Under the pieces are notes generated by a model that did not search any database, had not been told where the DNA came from, and saw nothing but the letters and a program-made list of their open reading frames with translations. DNA of 64,000 nt from Mycolicibacterium neworleansense (GTDB lineage Bacteria > Actinomycetota > Actinomycetes > Mycobacteriales > Mycobacteriaceae). Location of the stretch: the NCBI RefSeq assembly GCF_001245615.1, contig NZ_CWKH01000002.1, positions 496,001-560,000 on the forward strand. The letters are read 5' to 3'. Below are positions 9,469-17,795 of this stretch, in pieces (positions within the stretch are counted from its first letter, which is position 1; each line of letters starts with the position of its first letter). The position numbers and the translations under genes were made by a program.

Positions 9469-10127
9469 CGGACCCGACCTCGGAGGTCGCGGTCCTGCTG
9501 GTCGACGATCAGGACCTGGTGCGCTCCGGGCTGCGACGCATTCTGCGGCGCAAGGACGGCTTCACCATCGTCGCCGAATGCGCCGACGGCGATGAGGTGC
9601 CGGAGGCCGTCACCCGGTACCGACCCGACGTGGTGGTGATGGACCTGCGGATGAAGCGGGTGGACGGGATCGAGGCCACCCGCCAGGTGACCGAGACCGA
9701 CGGACCTCCGGTTCTGGCGCTGACCACGTTCAACGACGACGAGTTGCTCTCCGGTGCGCTGCGCGCCGGGGCCAGCGGATTCGTACTCAAGGATTCCTCG
9801 GCCGAAGAACTGATCCGGGCGGTGCGCGCAGTCGCACTCGGCGACAGCTATCTCGACCCGGCGGTGACCTCGCGGGTACTCACCACATACCGCAGATCAG
9901 CCGAGCCGCGTCGCGCAGCCGCCGTCGGCGACCTCACGGCCCGCGAACTCGACGTCCTGACGCTGATCGCCAAGGGGCGCTCGAATTCCGAGATCGCCGA
10001 TGAACTGAGCATCTCCGGGCTGACCGTCAAGAGCCACATCGGCCATATCTTCATCAAGCTCGACCTGCGGGACCGCGCCGCCGCGATCATCCATGCGTAC
10101 GACACGGGACTGGTCAGCCCCCAGTGA
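9465..10127 (+). CDS. response regulator, NarL/LuxR family
   Basis: 220 aa. The receiver domain (1-125) carries the acidic pair in LLVDDQDLV, phospho-acceptor Asp60 in VVVMDLRMK, the Thr in LALTTF and the Lys in FVLKDSS. The C-terminal GerE/LuxR-type HTH is LTARELDVLTLIAKGRSN followed by SEIADELSISGLTVKSHIGH. It is the cognate partner of the overlapping histidine kinase. A DosR-type box lies just downstream, in front of the next gene; whether this regulator or a separate DosR binds it cannot be told from sequence. Confidence 0.93.
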   Translation: MTDPTSEVAVLLVDDQDLVRSGLRRILRRKDGFTIVAECADGDEVPEAVTRYRPDVVVMDLRMKRVDGIEATRQVTETDGPPVLALTTFNDDELLSGALRAGASGFVLKDSSAEELIRAVRAVALGDSYLDPAVTSRVLTTYRRSAEPRRAAAVGDLTARELDVLTLIAKGRSNSEIADELSISGLTVKSHIGHIFIKLDLRDRAAAIIHAYDTGLVSPQ

Positions 10128-10148
10128 GCATGGCCCCGCCTCAGTCAG

Positions 10149-10168
10149 GTGGGACCAATGGCCCTACC
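10149..10168 (+). promoter_or_regulatory. DosR/DevR-type box
   Basis: The core GGGACCAATGGCCCTAC (10151-10167) fits the mycobacterial dormancy (DosR) operator, an inverted GGGAC/GNCCC repeat. It ends about 32 bp before the start of the Rv2004c-like gene; Rv2004c belongs to the DosR regulon in M. tuberculosis. Only one copy was seen. Confidence 0.6.
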
Positions 10169-10199
10169 GCCGCAGGGCCACCGACGGCCATCATGAGGT

Positions 10200-11666
10200 A
10201 TGGGGACTTCAGCTTGGCCGACCCGAGCCGCGGAGATCCATGAGACGCATACCGGGATCGTGGCCTTGATCGGCGACCGGGCGTACAAGGTCAAGAAACC
10301 AGTGGTCACGGATTTTCTCGACTTCAGCTCGGTCGAGCAGCGCGAACAAGTATGCGCACGTGAGGTCCAATTGAACCGCCGACTGGCGGCGGACAGTTAT
10401 CTGGGCGTTGCCCACCTCTCGGATCCGCAGGGCGGTCCACCCGAACCCGTGATCGTGATGCGCAGATACCCCGACGCGCGTCGGCTGACGGCGATCGTCG
10501 TCAACGGTGAGCCCGTGGTCGAGCACCTGTCGTCGGTGGCCGAAAGGCTGGCCCGCTTTCACGCCGACGCCGAGCGGTCGGCGGACATCGATGCCGCGGG
10601 GAAGGTCCCGGCGATCGCCGGCCGTTGGCATGACAACCTCGCCGAACTGCGCCGACACACCGGGACCGTGGTATCCGAGGAATCGGTGGCCGAGGTCGGG
10701 CGGTTGGCAGATCAGTTCATCCACGGTCGCGCGGCGCTGTTCGCCGACCGCATCGCCAACGGCCACATCGTCGACGGCCACGGCGACCTGCTGACCGGCG
10801 ACATCTTCTGCATGGCGGACGGTCCGGTGATCCTCGACTGCCTCGAGTTCGATGACAACCTGCGTCATGTCGACTGTGCCGACGACGCCGCGTTTTTGGC
10901 GATGGACCTGGAATTTCTCGGTCGCACAGACCTGGCCGACCACTTCATCGCCGAGTACCAGCGGTTCTCCGGGGACGTCGCGCCGGCGTCATTGCTGGAC
11001 TTTCTCATCGCGTACCGGGCCGTGGTGCGCGCGAAGACCGACTGCATCAGGGTCGAACAGGGCATCGAGTCCGCGGCGGCCGACGCAAGAAGGCACCTCG
11101 ATATCGCTCTCGATCACCTCCGCAAGGGCACCGTCCGGCTGATCGTCGTCGGCGGCGGCCCGGGCACCGGCAAGACCACCCTGGCGCGCGCGTTGGCAGA
11201 ACAGATATCGGCGCAGGTGATCTCTACCGACGACGTACGCCGCGAGTTGCAGGAGCAGGGTCTCGTAGCGGGCGACGTGGGGATCTTGAACCAGGGCCTC
11301 TACAGCAGCGAGAACGTGGCGGCCGTGTACGACGCTGTGCTCCAGAAGGCCGGCAGCACCCTGGCCGAGGGCCGATCCGTGATCCTGGACGGTACGTGGC
11401 GCGATCCGGGACTTCGACGACGAGCACGGGACATCGCCTCTGAACACGGCTGCCCAACAACCGAATTGGCCTGCACAACGCCCATCGACGAAGCCAAGAA
11501 GCGGATCACGCAGCGGCAGACCACCACGTCAGATGCCACACCGGAGATCGCCGAGGGCCTGGCCGCCGGCGGCGCAGAATGGCCTGACGCCCACCTGATC
11601 AACACTCGCCGCCCGCTGGCGGACTCCGTCGCCGAAGCACAACGGATCTGTTGCTCGAGCATCTGA
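10200..11666 (+). CDS. phosphotransferase-like/P-loop kinase fusion (Rv2004c-like)
   Basis: 488 aa, two-domain cytosolic protein. Residues 1-~310 are an aminoglycoside-phosphotransferase-like fold of the COG2187 type (YKVKKPVVTDFLDFS near the N-terminus; catalytic-loop-like HIVDGHGDLLTGDIF, then VILDCLEFDD). Residues ~315-488 are a P-loop kinase of the COG0645 type with Walker A GGGPGTGKTTLARAL and downstream STDDVRREL. Mycobacterial relatives are part of the hypoxia/NO dormancy response, and the DosR-type box just upstream agrees with that. The physiological substrate is unknown. The gene stands alone, with 160 bp to crp. Confidence 0.85.
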   Translation: MGTSAWPTRAAEIHETHTGIVALIGDRAYKVKKPVVTDFLDFSSVEQREQVCAREVQLNRRLAADSYLGVAHLSDPQGGPPEPVIVMRRYPDARRLTAIVVNGEPVVEHLSSVAERLARFHADAERSADIDAAGKVPAIAGRWHDNLAELRRHTGTVVSEESVAEVGRLADQFIHGRAALFADRIANGHIVDGHGDLLTGDIFCMADGPVILDCLEFDDNLRHVDCADDAAFLAMDLEFLGRTDLADHFIAEYQRFSGDVAPASLLDFLIAYRAVVRAKTDCIRVEQGIESAAADARRHLDIALDHLRKGTVRLIVVGGGPGTGKTTLARALAEQISAQVISTDDVRRELQEQGLVAGDVGILNQGLYSSENVAAVYDAVLQKAGSTLAEGRSVILDGTWRDPGLRRRARDIASEHGCPTTELACTTPIDEAKKRITQRQTTTSDATPEIAEGLAAGGAEWPDAHLINTRRPLADSVAEAQRICCSSI

Positions 11667-11826
11667 AACCTGGCCGTCGGCTCCATTACGAAATGAGTCA
11701 TCAGTGTAAACCCGGGGCCGCCGCAGCCCCGCGGCCCTTGTAAAGTAGAACGGCGACCACGTTCCCGGCCGCATCTGCATAAAAGCTCCGCATCGCCGAG
11801 TCTGGCGCATCCACCTAGGGGGATTC

Positions 11827-12501
11827 ATGAATGAAGTGCTGGCCCGCGCCGGCATCTTCCAGGGTGTGTCGCCAGACGCCGTGGCCGCACTCGTCCGGCA
11901 GTTGGAGCCGGTGACCTTCCGTCGCGGCGAGGTGGTCTTCACCGAGGGCGAGCCCGGCGACACGCTGTACATCATCACCGCGGGCAAGGTGAAGATCGGC
12001 CGCAAGTCCGTGGACGGCCGCGACAGCCTGATCACGCTGATGGGACCGTCGGACATGTTCGGCGAGCTCGCCATCTTCGATCCAGGCCCGCGGACGTCGA
12101 CGGTGACTGCGCTGACAGAGTTGAAAACGGTCGTGATGAGCCGCAGCGTGCTGCGGAGCTGGATCGCCGACCGCCCCGAGATCGCCGAACAACTCCTGCG
12201 GGTGCTGGCTCGCCGGTTGCGCCGCACCAACGACAACCTGTCCGACCTGATCTTCACCGATGTGCCGGGCCGGGTGGCCAAGCAGCTGCTCTACCTGGCG
12301 CAACGGTTCGGCAGCCGGGACGGCACCGCACTGCGCGTCGATCACGAGCTGACCCAGGAAGAGATCGCCCAGCTGGTGGGCTCCTCGCGGGAAACCGTCA
12401 ACAAGGCGCTGTCGGACTTTGCGCAACGAGGCTGGATCCGCGTGCAGGGCCGCAGCATCCTCATCGACAACGCCGAGCGATTGGCCAAACGCGCGCACTG
12501 A
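11827..12501 (+). CDS. crp: cAMP receptor protein, CRP/FNR family
   Basis: 224 aa. Very similar to M. tuberculosis CRP (Rv3676), with long identical stretches such as [20 protein letters not shown] and [18 protein letters not shown]. The cyclic-nucleotide domain occupies ~1-120 (GEL-x-phosphate cassette [16 protein letters not shown]), a long dimer helix follows, and the winged HTH is at ~170-215. Near neighbours differ from the usual Rv3676 surroundings, so it could be the second CRP paralog that fast-growing mycobacteria carry; that is inference. An AGGGGG ribosome site precedes the ATG. The 160-bp upstream gap holds AT-rich promoter-like sequence and no obvious CRP site. Confidence 0.92.
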   Translation: MNEVLARAGIFQGVSPDAVAALVRQLEPVTFRRGEVVFTEGEPGDTLYIITAGKVKIGRKSVDGRDSLITLMGPSDMFGELAIFDPGPRTSTVTALTELKTVVMSRSVLRSWIADRPEIAEQLLRVLARRLRRTNDNLSDLIFTDVPGRVAKQLLYLAQRFGSRDGTALRVDHELTQEEIAQLVGSSRETVNKALSDFAQRGWIRVQGRSILIDNAERLAKRAH

Positions 12502-12526
12502 ACGTGTGACCGCCGAGACATTGTTA

Positions 12527-12547
12527 GTGCCCTAACTATTAGGGTAC
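12527..12547. promoter_or_regulatory. MarR operator palindrome
   Basis: CCCTAA (12530-12535), CTA, TTAGGG (12539-12544) is a perfect inverted repeat, extended on both sides to GTN/NAC. It lies 9 bp before the GTG of the MarR gene (12557), over the expected promoter. Autorepression is the likely function. Confidence 0.7.
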
Positions 12548-12556
12548 GTTTATTTT

Positions 12557-13057
12557 GTGTCCGCAGTATCCGAAGCACCGGAGCTCAGCTCCGACCCCTT
12601 GGCCCTGGAACGGCAGGTCTGTTTCGCGCTGGCCGTCAGCAACCGCGCCGTGCTCGCGGTGTACCGCCCGCTCCTGGAGCCGCTGGGTCTGACCCATCCG
12701 CAGTACCTCGTGATGCTGGCGCTGTGGGATCACCACAGGTCCGGCTCGGGCGGCGTTCCCCCGCTGTCGGTGAAGGACATCGCCTCCGCGCTGCAGCTCG
12801 ATTCGGCGACGCTCTCACCGATGCTCAAACGGCTGGAAGCGCTGGGCCTGCTGACCCGCAGCCGCCGGGCCGGCGATGAACGCGCGACCGATGTCGAGCT
12901 GACCGACGCCGGAGTCGCCCTTCGCGAGCGAGCCCTGGCCATCCCACCCGCCGTGGTGGAACGCCTCGGCGTCGACATCGCCGAACTCGAAGAGCTGCAC
13001 CGGGTGCTGACCCGCATCAATGTGGCCGCGCTGGCGGCGAATTCACTCACCGATTGA
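12557..13057 (+). CDS. MarR family regulator, OhrR-like
   Basis: 166 aa, GTG start. Winged helix typical of MarR ([30 protein letters not shown], residues ~75-105, then the [10 protein letters not shown] wing). The N-terminal segment [38 protein letters not shown] matches OhrR-type organic-peroxide sensors, with Cys22 in the position of the reactive cysteine and a Tyr in PQYLVML. No Ohr gene is adjacent; the next gene, 15 bp on, is a DUF5313 protein that may be its target. The palindrome at 12527-12547 is its probable operator. Confidence 0.85.
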   Translation: MSAVSEAPELSSDPLALERQVCFALAVSNRAVLAVYRPLLEPLGLTHPQYLVMLALWDHHRSGSGGVPPLSVKDIASALQLDSATLSPMLKRLEALGLLTRSRRAGDERATDVELTDAGVALRERALAIPPAVVERLGVDIAELEELHRVLTRINVAALAANSLTD

Positions 13058-13072
13058 CACCAGGAGCCCATC

Positions 13073-13489
13073 ATGGCCGCCGACCGTCCCAACCTCTTTC
13101 AGTACATCGCCTACTGCTACGGCAAACGACTGCCCGATTCCATGCGCGACTGGGTGGCCCATGACCTCGCCGACCACGGCGCCATCCGGCGGCACCTGAT
13201 CCGGATGGCGATCCCGCCGCTGTTCGTGCTGGCACCGTTGTGGCTGCTGCCCGCGTCGCTGTACGTGCACATCGAGATGACCGTGCCGATCTACATCTGG
13301 GCCATCTTGATGGCGCTCGCGCTGAACAAGATCTGGCGCCGCCACCGGCTGGCCCAGCACGGCCTCGACCCCAACTTGGTGGACGAGATCCAGTACAAGA
13401 AGGACCTCAAGAAGCACGAGGACTACATCCGCCGGTTCGGCCCGCGTCCGGAATCGTCCAAGTACCAGTCCAACAGCAGCCCGTTCTAA
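13073..13489 (+). CDS. DUF5313 family membrane protein
   Basis: 138 aa. Conserved N-terminal block YIAYCYGKRLPDSMRDWVAHDL, two adjacent membrane segments (~50-90: IRMAIPPLFVLAPLWLLPASLYV and VPIYIWAILMALALNKIW), then a basic cytosolic tail RRHRLAQHGLDPNLVDEIQYKKD. This is an actinobacterial family of unknown function. A second copy lies at 50902-51321 and shares the same blocks. Both copies sit next to a small winged-helix repressor (here OhrR-like, there ArsR), suggesting a stress-inducible membrane function. Likely in one operon with the MarR gene. Confidence 0.85.
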   Translation: MAADRPNLFQYIAYCYGKRLPDSMRDWVAHDLADHGAIRRHLIRMAIPPLFVLAPLWLLPASLYVHIEMTVPIYIWAILMALALNKIWRRHRLAQHGLDPNLVDEIQYKKDLKKHEDYIRRFGPRPESSKYQSNSSPF

Positions 13490-13505
13490 CCTTCCACCTG
13501 GCCAC

Positions 13506-13535
13506 CCCCTTGCATGCAAGGTTGCATGCAAGGGG
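13506..13535. promoter_or_regulatory. GntR operator, 30-bp nested palindrome
   Basis: CCCC, then TTGCATGCAA, GG, TTGCATGCAA, then GGGG. Each ten-base unit is itself palindromic, and the whole 30 bp is palindromic except for the central GG. It sits just upstream of the GTG start (13550) of the GntR gene and was not seen elsewhere in the window, so it is a strong autoregulatory operator candidate. Confidence 0.8.
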
Positions 13536-13549
13536 TACCGTGGTCTTCC

Positions 13550-14197
13550 GTGGACACGGACGACAAGTCGAGCAACAGCCAGCGCGTCTACCGGATGACC
13601 AAGGACCAGATCCTCTCCGGTGAGTTTCGAGGCGGGCAGCTGCTCAGCGAGGTAGAGGTGGCGACGCAGCTCGGCGTCAGCCGCACGCCCGTGCACGAGG
13701 CGTTTCTGCGCCTGGCCGCCGAGGACTTCCTGGATCTGGTGCCGCGGCGCGGCGCCGTCGTCGTCCCCGTCTCCGCGCAGGAAGCCACCGACCTGCTCGA
13801 GATGCGCCTGGCGCTGGAGACCGCGGCGGTACGCCGGTTGTGCCGGTCAGCGGAATCCATCGACACGCTGTTCGGCGAGCTCACCGAGTTGGTGGAGCGA
13901 CAACGCCACGGCGCGGCGATCGGCGATGCCGATCAGTTCGCGGCCGCTGACGACGCGTTTCACCGCCGGATCGTGCAGGTCGCCGGCAACACTATCGCCG
14001 GTCGTTTCTACGGATCGCTCAGCGACAGACAGCGCCGCATGATGGCCGACGCCGCGCGCTCGGACTCCGCCCGGCTGACCGAGTTGATCGGCGAGCACGC
14101 CGAATTGGCCGACGCGATCGGACGGCGCGATGTGGCAGGTTTCGAGGGCGCGTTGCTGGCTCATCTGGAAGCGACCTACCGGGTGGTGCTGGCATGA
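13550..14197 (+). CDS. GntR family regulator, FadR/FCD type
   Basis: 215 aa from GTG 13550; the upstream ATG at 13514 lies inside the operator palindrome and is rejected. The HTH is at ~15-70 (RMTKDQILSGEFRGGQLLSE, then VATQLGVSRTPVHEAFLRLA and LVPRRGAVVVPVS). The C-terminal all-helical FCD domain has the metal-ligand-type Asp/His positions DDAFHRRIVQVAGN and EHAELADAI. FCD regulators usually sense organic acids. It overlaps the MFS transporter by ATGA, so the two are coupled and the transporter is the probable target. Confidence 0.9.
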   Translation: MDTDDKSSNSQRVYRMTKDQILSGEFRGGQLLSEVEVATQLGVSRTPVHEAFLRLAAEDFLDLVPRRGAVVVPVSAQEATDLLEMRLALETAAVRRLCRSAESIDTLFGELTELVERQRHGAAIGDADQFAAADDAFHRRIVQVAGNTIAGRFYGSLSDRQRRMMADAARSDSARLTELIGEHAELADAIGRRDVAGFEGALLAHLEATYRVVLA

Positions 14198-15459
14198 CCG
14201 CGGTCGCTCTCGACACCTACGAGGCGCAGGACCAGGTGCGGCATCGCCTGCGGCCCTGGCTGGCGGTGGCCATCGCGGTTTTCTGCATCGGTTGGGGTGG
14301 AAACCAATTCACCCCGCTGCTGATCGCCTATGCCGAGCACTCCGGCTACACCCGCGTCGATGTCGACATCCTGTTGGGTGCCTACGTGCTCGGCCTGATC
14401 CCGGGCCTGCTGATCGCCTCGACGCTGTCGGACCGCCATGGTCGGCGAAATGTGATGGCCGCGGGTGTGATCAGTGCGGCGCTGGGCAGTCTGGTCCTGG
14501 CGATCGGCGACTACTGGGGCTTTCCGGCCCTGTTCGTCGGCCGGTTGTTCAGCGGGATGGCCGTCGGGATCGCGATGGCGGTCGGCTCGGCCTGGATCGC
14601 CGAGTTGTCCCGACCGCCGTTTGACGACACATCGGCCGGGGCGGGTGGACGGCGCGCCTCGATCTGCCTGTCGTTGGGCTTCGGCGTCGGACCGTTGTGC
14701 GCCGGACTGCTCACCGTGTATGCACCACTGCCGCTGGTGTTGACCTACCTGGTGCACGCGGCTCTGTGTGTGCCGGTGCTGTGGGCGGTGTGGAACCGCA
14801 CCGTCGAGACCCGGCCCCGCATGACCTCTCGGCCGTTCCTGGACGGATTGAAGGTGCCCGCGGCCGGACACCGCCGGTTCCTGCATGTCGTTGTTCCCAT
14901 GGCGCCGTGGATCTTTGGCTCGGCGGCCATCGCCTATGCCGTGGTGCCGGCACTGGTCGCCGACCAACTCGGCTCGTGGGCCCTGCTCTACACCGTGGGA
15001 TTGACGGTGCTGACCCTGGGCTGCGGCGTGGCGATCCAGCCGGTCGCCCGCCGGCTCGATGACGTGTCCAGCTCGCGGGCCGTGGTGGTGTCGATGGCCT
15101 TGATGGCGTTGGGGATCTTCGCCGCGGTGGCCACCGCCGTCACCCGCTCGGTACTGGTCGCCCCGTTGGTCGCGATGCTGCTCGGCAGCGCGTATGGCAT
15201 TGCCATCGTCTCGGGTCTCCTTGAGATCCAACGCATTGCACCGCCCGACGAGCTGGCCGGCATCTCCGGTGTCTACTACTCCCTGGCCTATCTCGGGTTT
15301 CTGCTGCCGGCGGCGCTCGCGGCGCTGGCACACTGGTTCAGCTATCCGGTGATGCTGACTTTTGTCGGGGTACTGGCAGTCGCCTGCACTGCGGTATGCG
15401 CGTCGGGCTGGGCGAAACATCTGGAGCCGCGTACGCCTGTGCACCGCGCCGAGCTCTGA
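14194..15459 (+). CDS. MFS transporter
   Basis: 421 aa with 11-12 predicted membrane segments. The loop 2-3 signature is present as STLSDRHGRRNVM. A longer cytosolic loop lies near the middle (RPPFDDTSAGAGGRR and NRTVETRPRMTSRPF). It is translationally coupled to the FCD-type GntR regulator, which suggests import or export of a small carboxylate or similar metabolite that also acts as the regulator's ligand. The substrate is not predictable from sequence. Confidence 0.88.
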   Translation: MTAVALDTYEAQDQVRHRLRPWLAVAIAVFCIGWGGNQFTPLLIAYAEHSGYTRVDVDILLGAYVLGLIPGLLIASTLSDRHGRRNVMAAGVISAALGSLVLAIGDYWGFPALFVGRLFSGMAVGIAMAVGSAWIAELSRPPFDDTSAGAGGRRASICLSLGFGVGPLCAGLLTVYAPLPLVLTYLVHAALCVPVLWAVWNRTVETRPRMTSRPFLDGLKVPAAGHRRFLHVVVPMAPWIFGSAAIAYAVVPALVADQLGSWALLYTVGLTVLTLGCGVAIQPVARRLDDVSSSRAVVVSMALMALGIFAAVATAVTRSVLVAPLVAMLLGSAYGIAIVSGLLEIQRIAPPDELAGISGVYYSLAYLGFLLPAALAALAHWFSYPVMLTFVGVLAVACTAVCASGWAKHLEPRTPVHRAEL

Positions 15460-15501
15460 ACGATCCGTCCCCGACGTCCTTGCCGGGCTACCGTCGATCA
15501 G

Positions 15502-16923
15502 GTGACGGTATCGCGATCTCTTACCCGGCTGTGCGCCGTGGGAGCCGCCGTGGTCACGGTCGCCGCGATGTCCTCCTGCGGACATCCGGCGTCTCCTCCG
15601 GTGGCGAGCTCCACGTCCACAACGACCGCGCCGGCATCGATCGTCCCGCCACCCACCCTGGCGGCCGTCGTTCCCACAGGTGACTTCACTCCGGTATCGA
15701 GGCTCGTCAATGACTCGATTGCGGCCCATCGCCTGCCGGGTGCGGTGATCCAGGTCGGACATGATGGCCGCGTTGTGTTCCGCCAGGCGTACGGCTCGCG
15801 CAAACTCGACGGCGAACCGGGACCAGATGGGCAACCCGCCCCCGCCGAGCCGATGACCGAGGACACGCTGTTCGACCTTGCGTCGCTGTCGAAGAGCATC
15901 GCGACCACGACGGCGTTCATGCAGCTCTACGAACAGGGCAAGGTCGAGTTCGACGACCCTGTGCAGAAGTATCTGCCGGACTTCAACCCCACCGATGACC
16001 CCCGCCGTGCCCGGGTGACGCTGCGCATGTTGCTCACGCACACGTCGGGCATCGCCGGCGATCTGAGCCTCGACGGCCCGTGGGGCCTCGACAAAGCCGA
16101 CAAGGCCGAAGGGATACACCGGGCACTCGGCGCATGGGTGGTGTTCGAACCCGGCGAGCGGTTCCACTACTCCGACATCGGCTTCATCCTGGTGGGCACG
16201 ATCATCGAGAGAATCACCGGCCGGCCTCTGGATGAGTACGTGCGGGACAACGTCTTTGCACCCCTTGGCATGTCGGACACCTACTATCTTCCGGCGGCCA
16301 AAGCGTGTGGCCCGCACCAGATCCGGGGAAACGCGATAGCCCTCGACCCGGGTGCGGCCAAGGTGAGGGACTGTCCGCCGGGCACCTGGAGCACGGATCT
16401 CCTGGCGCGCGTCGCTCCGACGGCGCTCGACGAGGACACTCCGAACCTCAGCCCGGACTACGGCCGCCCGCTGCGCGGCACCGTGCACGACCCGACGGCA
16501 CGTCGCATGGGCGGCGCGACCGGCAGCGCCGGGGTGTTCTCGACGGTAGACGACGTCGGCCGGTTCGCGCAGGCTCTCCTCGACCGCCTCGCCGGCCGCC
16601 CGAGCACGTTCCCGCTGAAGCAGCCGACCGCGCAATTGATGACGACTCCGCAGCAGCCCGCGCAGACCATCGGGCAAGACCTTCGAGGATTCGGCTGGGA
16701 CATCGATACCGCTCACTCCAGGCCGCGCGGACGCATATTTCCCGTCGGCAGCTTCGGCCACACCGGATTCACCGGTGTCACGCTGTGGATCGATCCGGGG
16801 TCGGACACCTACGTCGTGGTCCTGGCGAACGTGATCCATCAGCGGGGCGGTCCACCGATCGTCGGCCTGAGCGGTGATGTCGCCACCGAGACCGCCCGAG
16901 CACTCCATCTGTACGGGAACTAG
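15502..16923 (+). CDS. lipoprotein serine hydrolase (class C beta-lactamase/DD-peptidase fold)
   Basis: 473 aa, GTG start. An N-terminal signal ends in a lipobox-like MSSCG (Cys ~26), followed by a Ser/Thr/Pro linker, so it is probably membrane-anchored outside the cell. The nucleophile motif is SLSKS (S-x-x-K), the second motif Y-S-D in FHYSDIGF, and the third H-T-G in GSFGHTGFTG. This is the beta-lactamase-related esterase/peptidase family with many mycobacterial Lpq members. It may act on peptidoglycan peptides or esters; true beta-lactamase activity is uncertain. Its stop overlaps that of the convergent COX4-like gene by 4 bp. Confidence 0.85.
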   Translation: MTVSRSLTRLCAVGAAVVTVAAMSSCGHPASPPVASSTSTTTAPASIVPPPTLAAVVPTGDFTPVSRLVNDSIAAHRLPGAVIQVGHDGRVVFRQAYGSRKLDGEPGPDGQPAPAEPMTEDTLFDLASLSKSIATTTAFMQLYEQGKVEFDDPVQKYLPDFNPTDDPRRARVTLRMLLTHTSGIAGDLSLDGPWGLDKADKAEGIHRALGAWVVFEPGERFHYSDIGFILVGTIIERITGRPLDEYVRDNVFAPLGMSDTYYLPAAKACGPHQIRGNAIALDPGAAKVRDCPPGTWSTDLLARVAPTALDEDTPNLSPDYGRPLRGTVHDPTARRMGGATGSAGVFSTVDDVGRFAQALLDRLAGRPSTFPLKQPTAQLMTTPQQPAQTIGQDLRGFGWDIDTAHSRPRGRIFPVGSFGHTGFTGVTLWIDPGSDTYVVVLANVIHQRGGPPIVGLSGDVATETARALHLYGN

Positions 16924-17216
16924 CCCGCGACCGCCGAACCGACGAAATAGCTTCCGAGCAAGCAGGCTCCGATGAGCACGACCCACCCGTCGGTGAGGCG
17001 GCAGAGCAATACCGGCGCGTGTCGTACCTCCATGAACTCACGGAAGATGATGCGCACCTTGATCAAGGCGATGACGATCGCACTGACGGTGACCGCGGTG
17101 CTGGCCTTCAGGGTCCCGTTCTGGTCGACGGCTTCGTCCAGCCAGACATAGATGAGGGTCATCGCCGTCAAGGCAACCCAGACGATCAGCAGTCTCTTGT
17201 TGAAGTCGATGCGCAC
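16920..17216 (-). CDS. cytochrome c oxidase subunit IV-like (COX4_pro/NorF-like) membrane protein
   Basis: 98 aa with three membrane segments (~8-25, 38-55, 72-95) and the pattern of prokaryotic COX4/NorF proteins: LIVWVALTAMTLIYVWL at TM1 and KVRIIFREFMEVRHAP between TM2 and TM3. It is the last gene of a four-gene operon, 3 bp behind the COX3-like gene. In respiratory NO reductases and oxidases such a subunit helps assembly. No catalytic subunit I gene is present here, which is odd. Confidence 0.75.
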   Translation of the reverse strand: MRIDFNKRLLIVWVALTAMTLIYVWLDEAVDQNGTLKASTAVTVSAIVIALIKVRIIFREFMEVRHAPVLLCRLTDGWVVLIGACLLGSYFVGSAVAG

Positions 17217-17219
17217 AGC

Positions 17220-17795
17220 TCACCTCACGACGTAGATCAAGGCGAAAATCAGGACCCAGAGGAAATCGACGGTGTGCCAGTAGGTGGCACCCGTTTCGAC
17301 GAGTTGTTGGGATCTCCGCGCTGGACTCCACAACTGGTAGACGACGACACCGAGCACCACGAAGCCGATCAGCACGTGGATGCAGTGAATCGACGTCAGG
17401 AAGAAGTAGTGCTGAAAGAACTCGTCGCTGGTGAAGGTGTTCCCGATGCGGATCTGGGTGACCCACTCGACGATCTTGCCGGCCAGGAACAACGCGCCGA
17501 AGGAGATCGTCAGGTAGACGTTTTTCAACGCGGATCGGTAATTGCCCTCGCGCGAGGCCTGGACGCACCGGGCGACGGCCCACGAACTCAGTAGCAGGGC
17601 AATGGTATTGACAACGCCAATGCGCAGGTCCAGATGGGATTGCGACTGCAGGAAGAGTTCTGGATTCTGGGTGCGCGACACCAGATACACCGAAAAATAC
17701 GCGGTGAACAGCAGGGATTCGAACAGCACGAACATCCACATGTCCGGCTGCCCGGGCACTGCCCTGATGCGGGCACCTTCGACCTGTTCGGTCAT
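17220..17795 (-). CDS. cytochrome c oxidase subunit III family (NorE-like)
   Basis: 191 aa with five membrane segments, the short bacterial form of subunit III. Family landmarks: PGQPDMWMFVLFESLLFTAYF in TM1, VWHTVDFLW-like terminal helix (TYWHTVDFLWVLIFALIYVV) and the His-rich TSIHCIHVLIGF. NorE-like proteins accompany nitric oxide reductases or quinol oxidases. Overlaps the upstream membrane-protein gene by 4 bp. Without a nearby oxidase core it could serve a distant oxidase or have a different role with its two partner membrane proteins. Confidence 0.8.
   Translation of the reverse strand: MTEQVEGARIRAVPGQPDMWMFVLFESLLFTAYFSVYLVSRTQNPELFLQSQSHLDLRIGVVNTIALLLSSWAVARCVQASREGNYRSALKNVYLTISFGALFLAGKIVEWVTQIRIGNTFTSDEFFQHYFFLTSIHCIHVLIGFVVLGVVVYQLWSPARRSQQLVETGATYWHTVDFLWVLIFALIYVVR

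Noticed and set aside
13509..13532. Possible short direct-repeat (CRISPR-like) unit TTGCATGCAA x2
   Set aside because: Only two units with a two-base gap and full dyad symmetry: an operator, not an array. No CRISPR array was seen in the window.
14176..16986. 936-codon open frame on the minus strand
   Set aside because: Antisense to the MFS and serine-hydrolase genes, which have clear domains; its product is Arg/Gly/His/Gln-rich without motifs, as usual for shadow frames in high-GC DNA.
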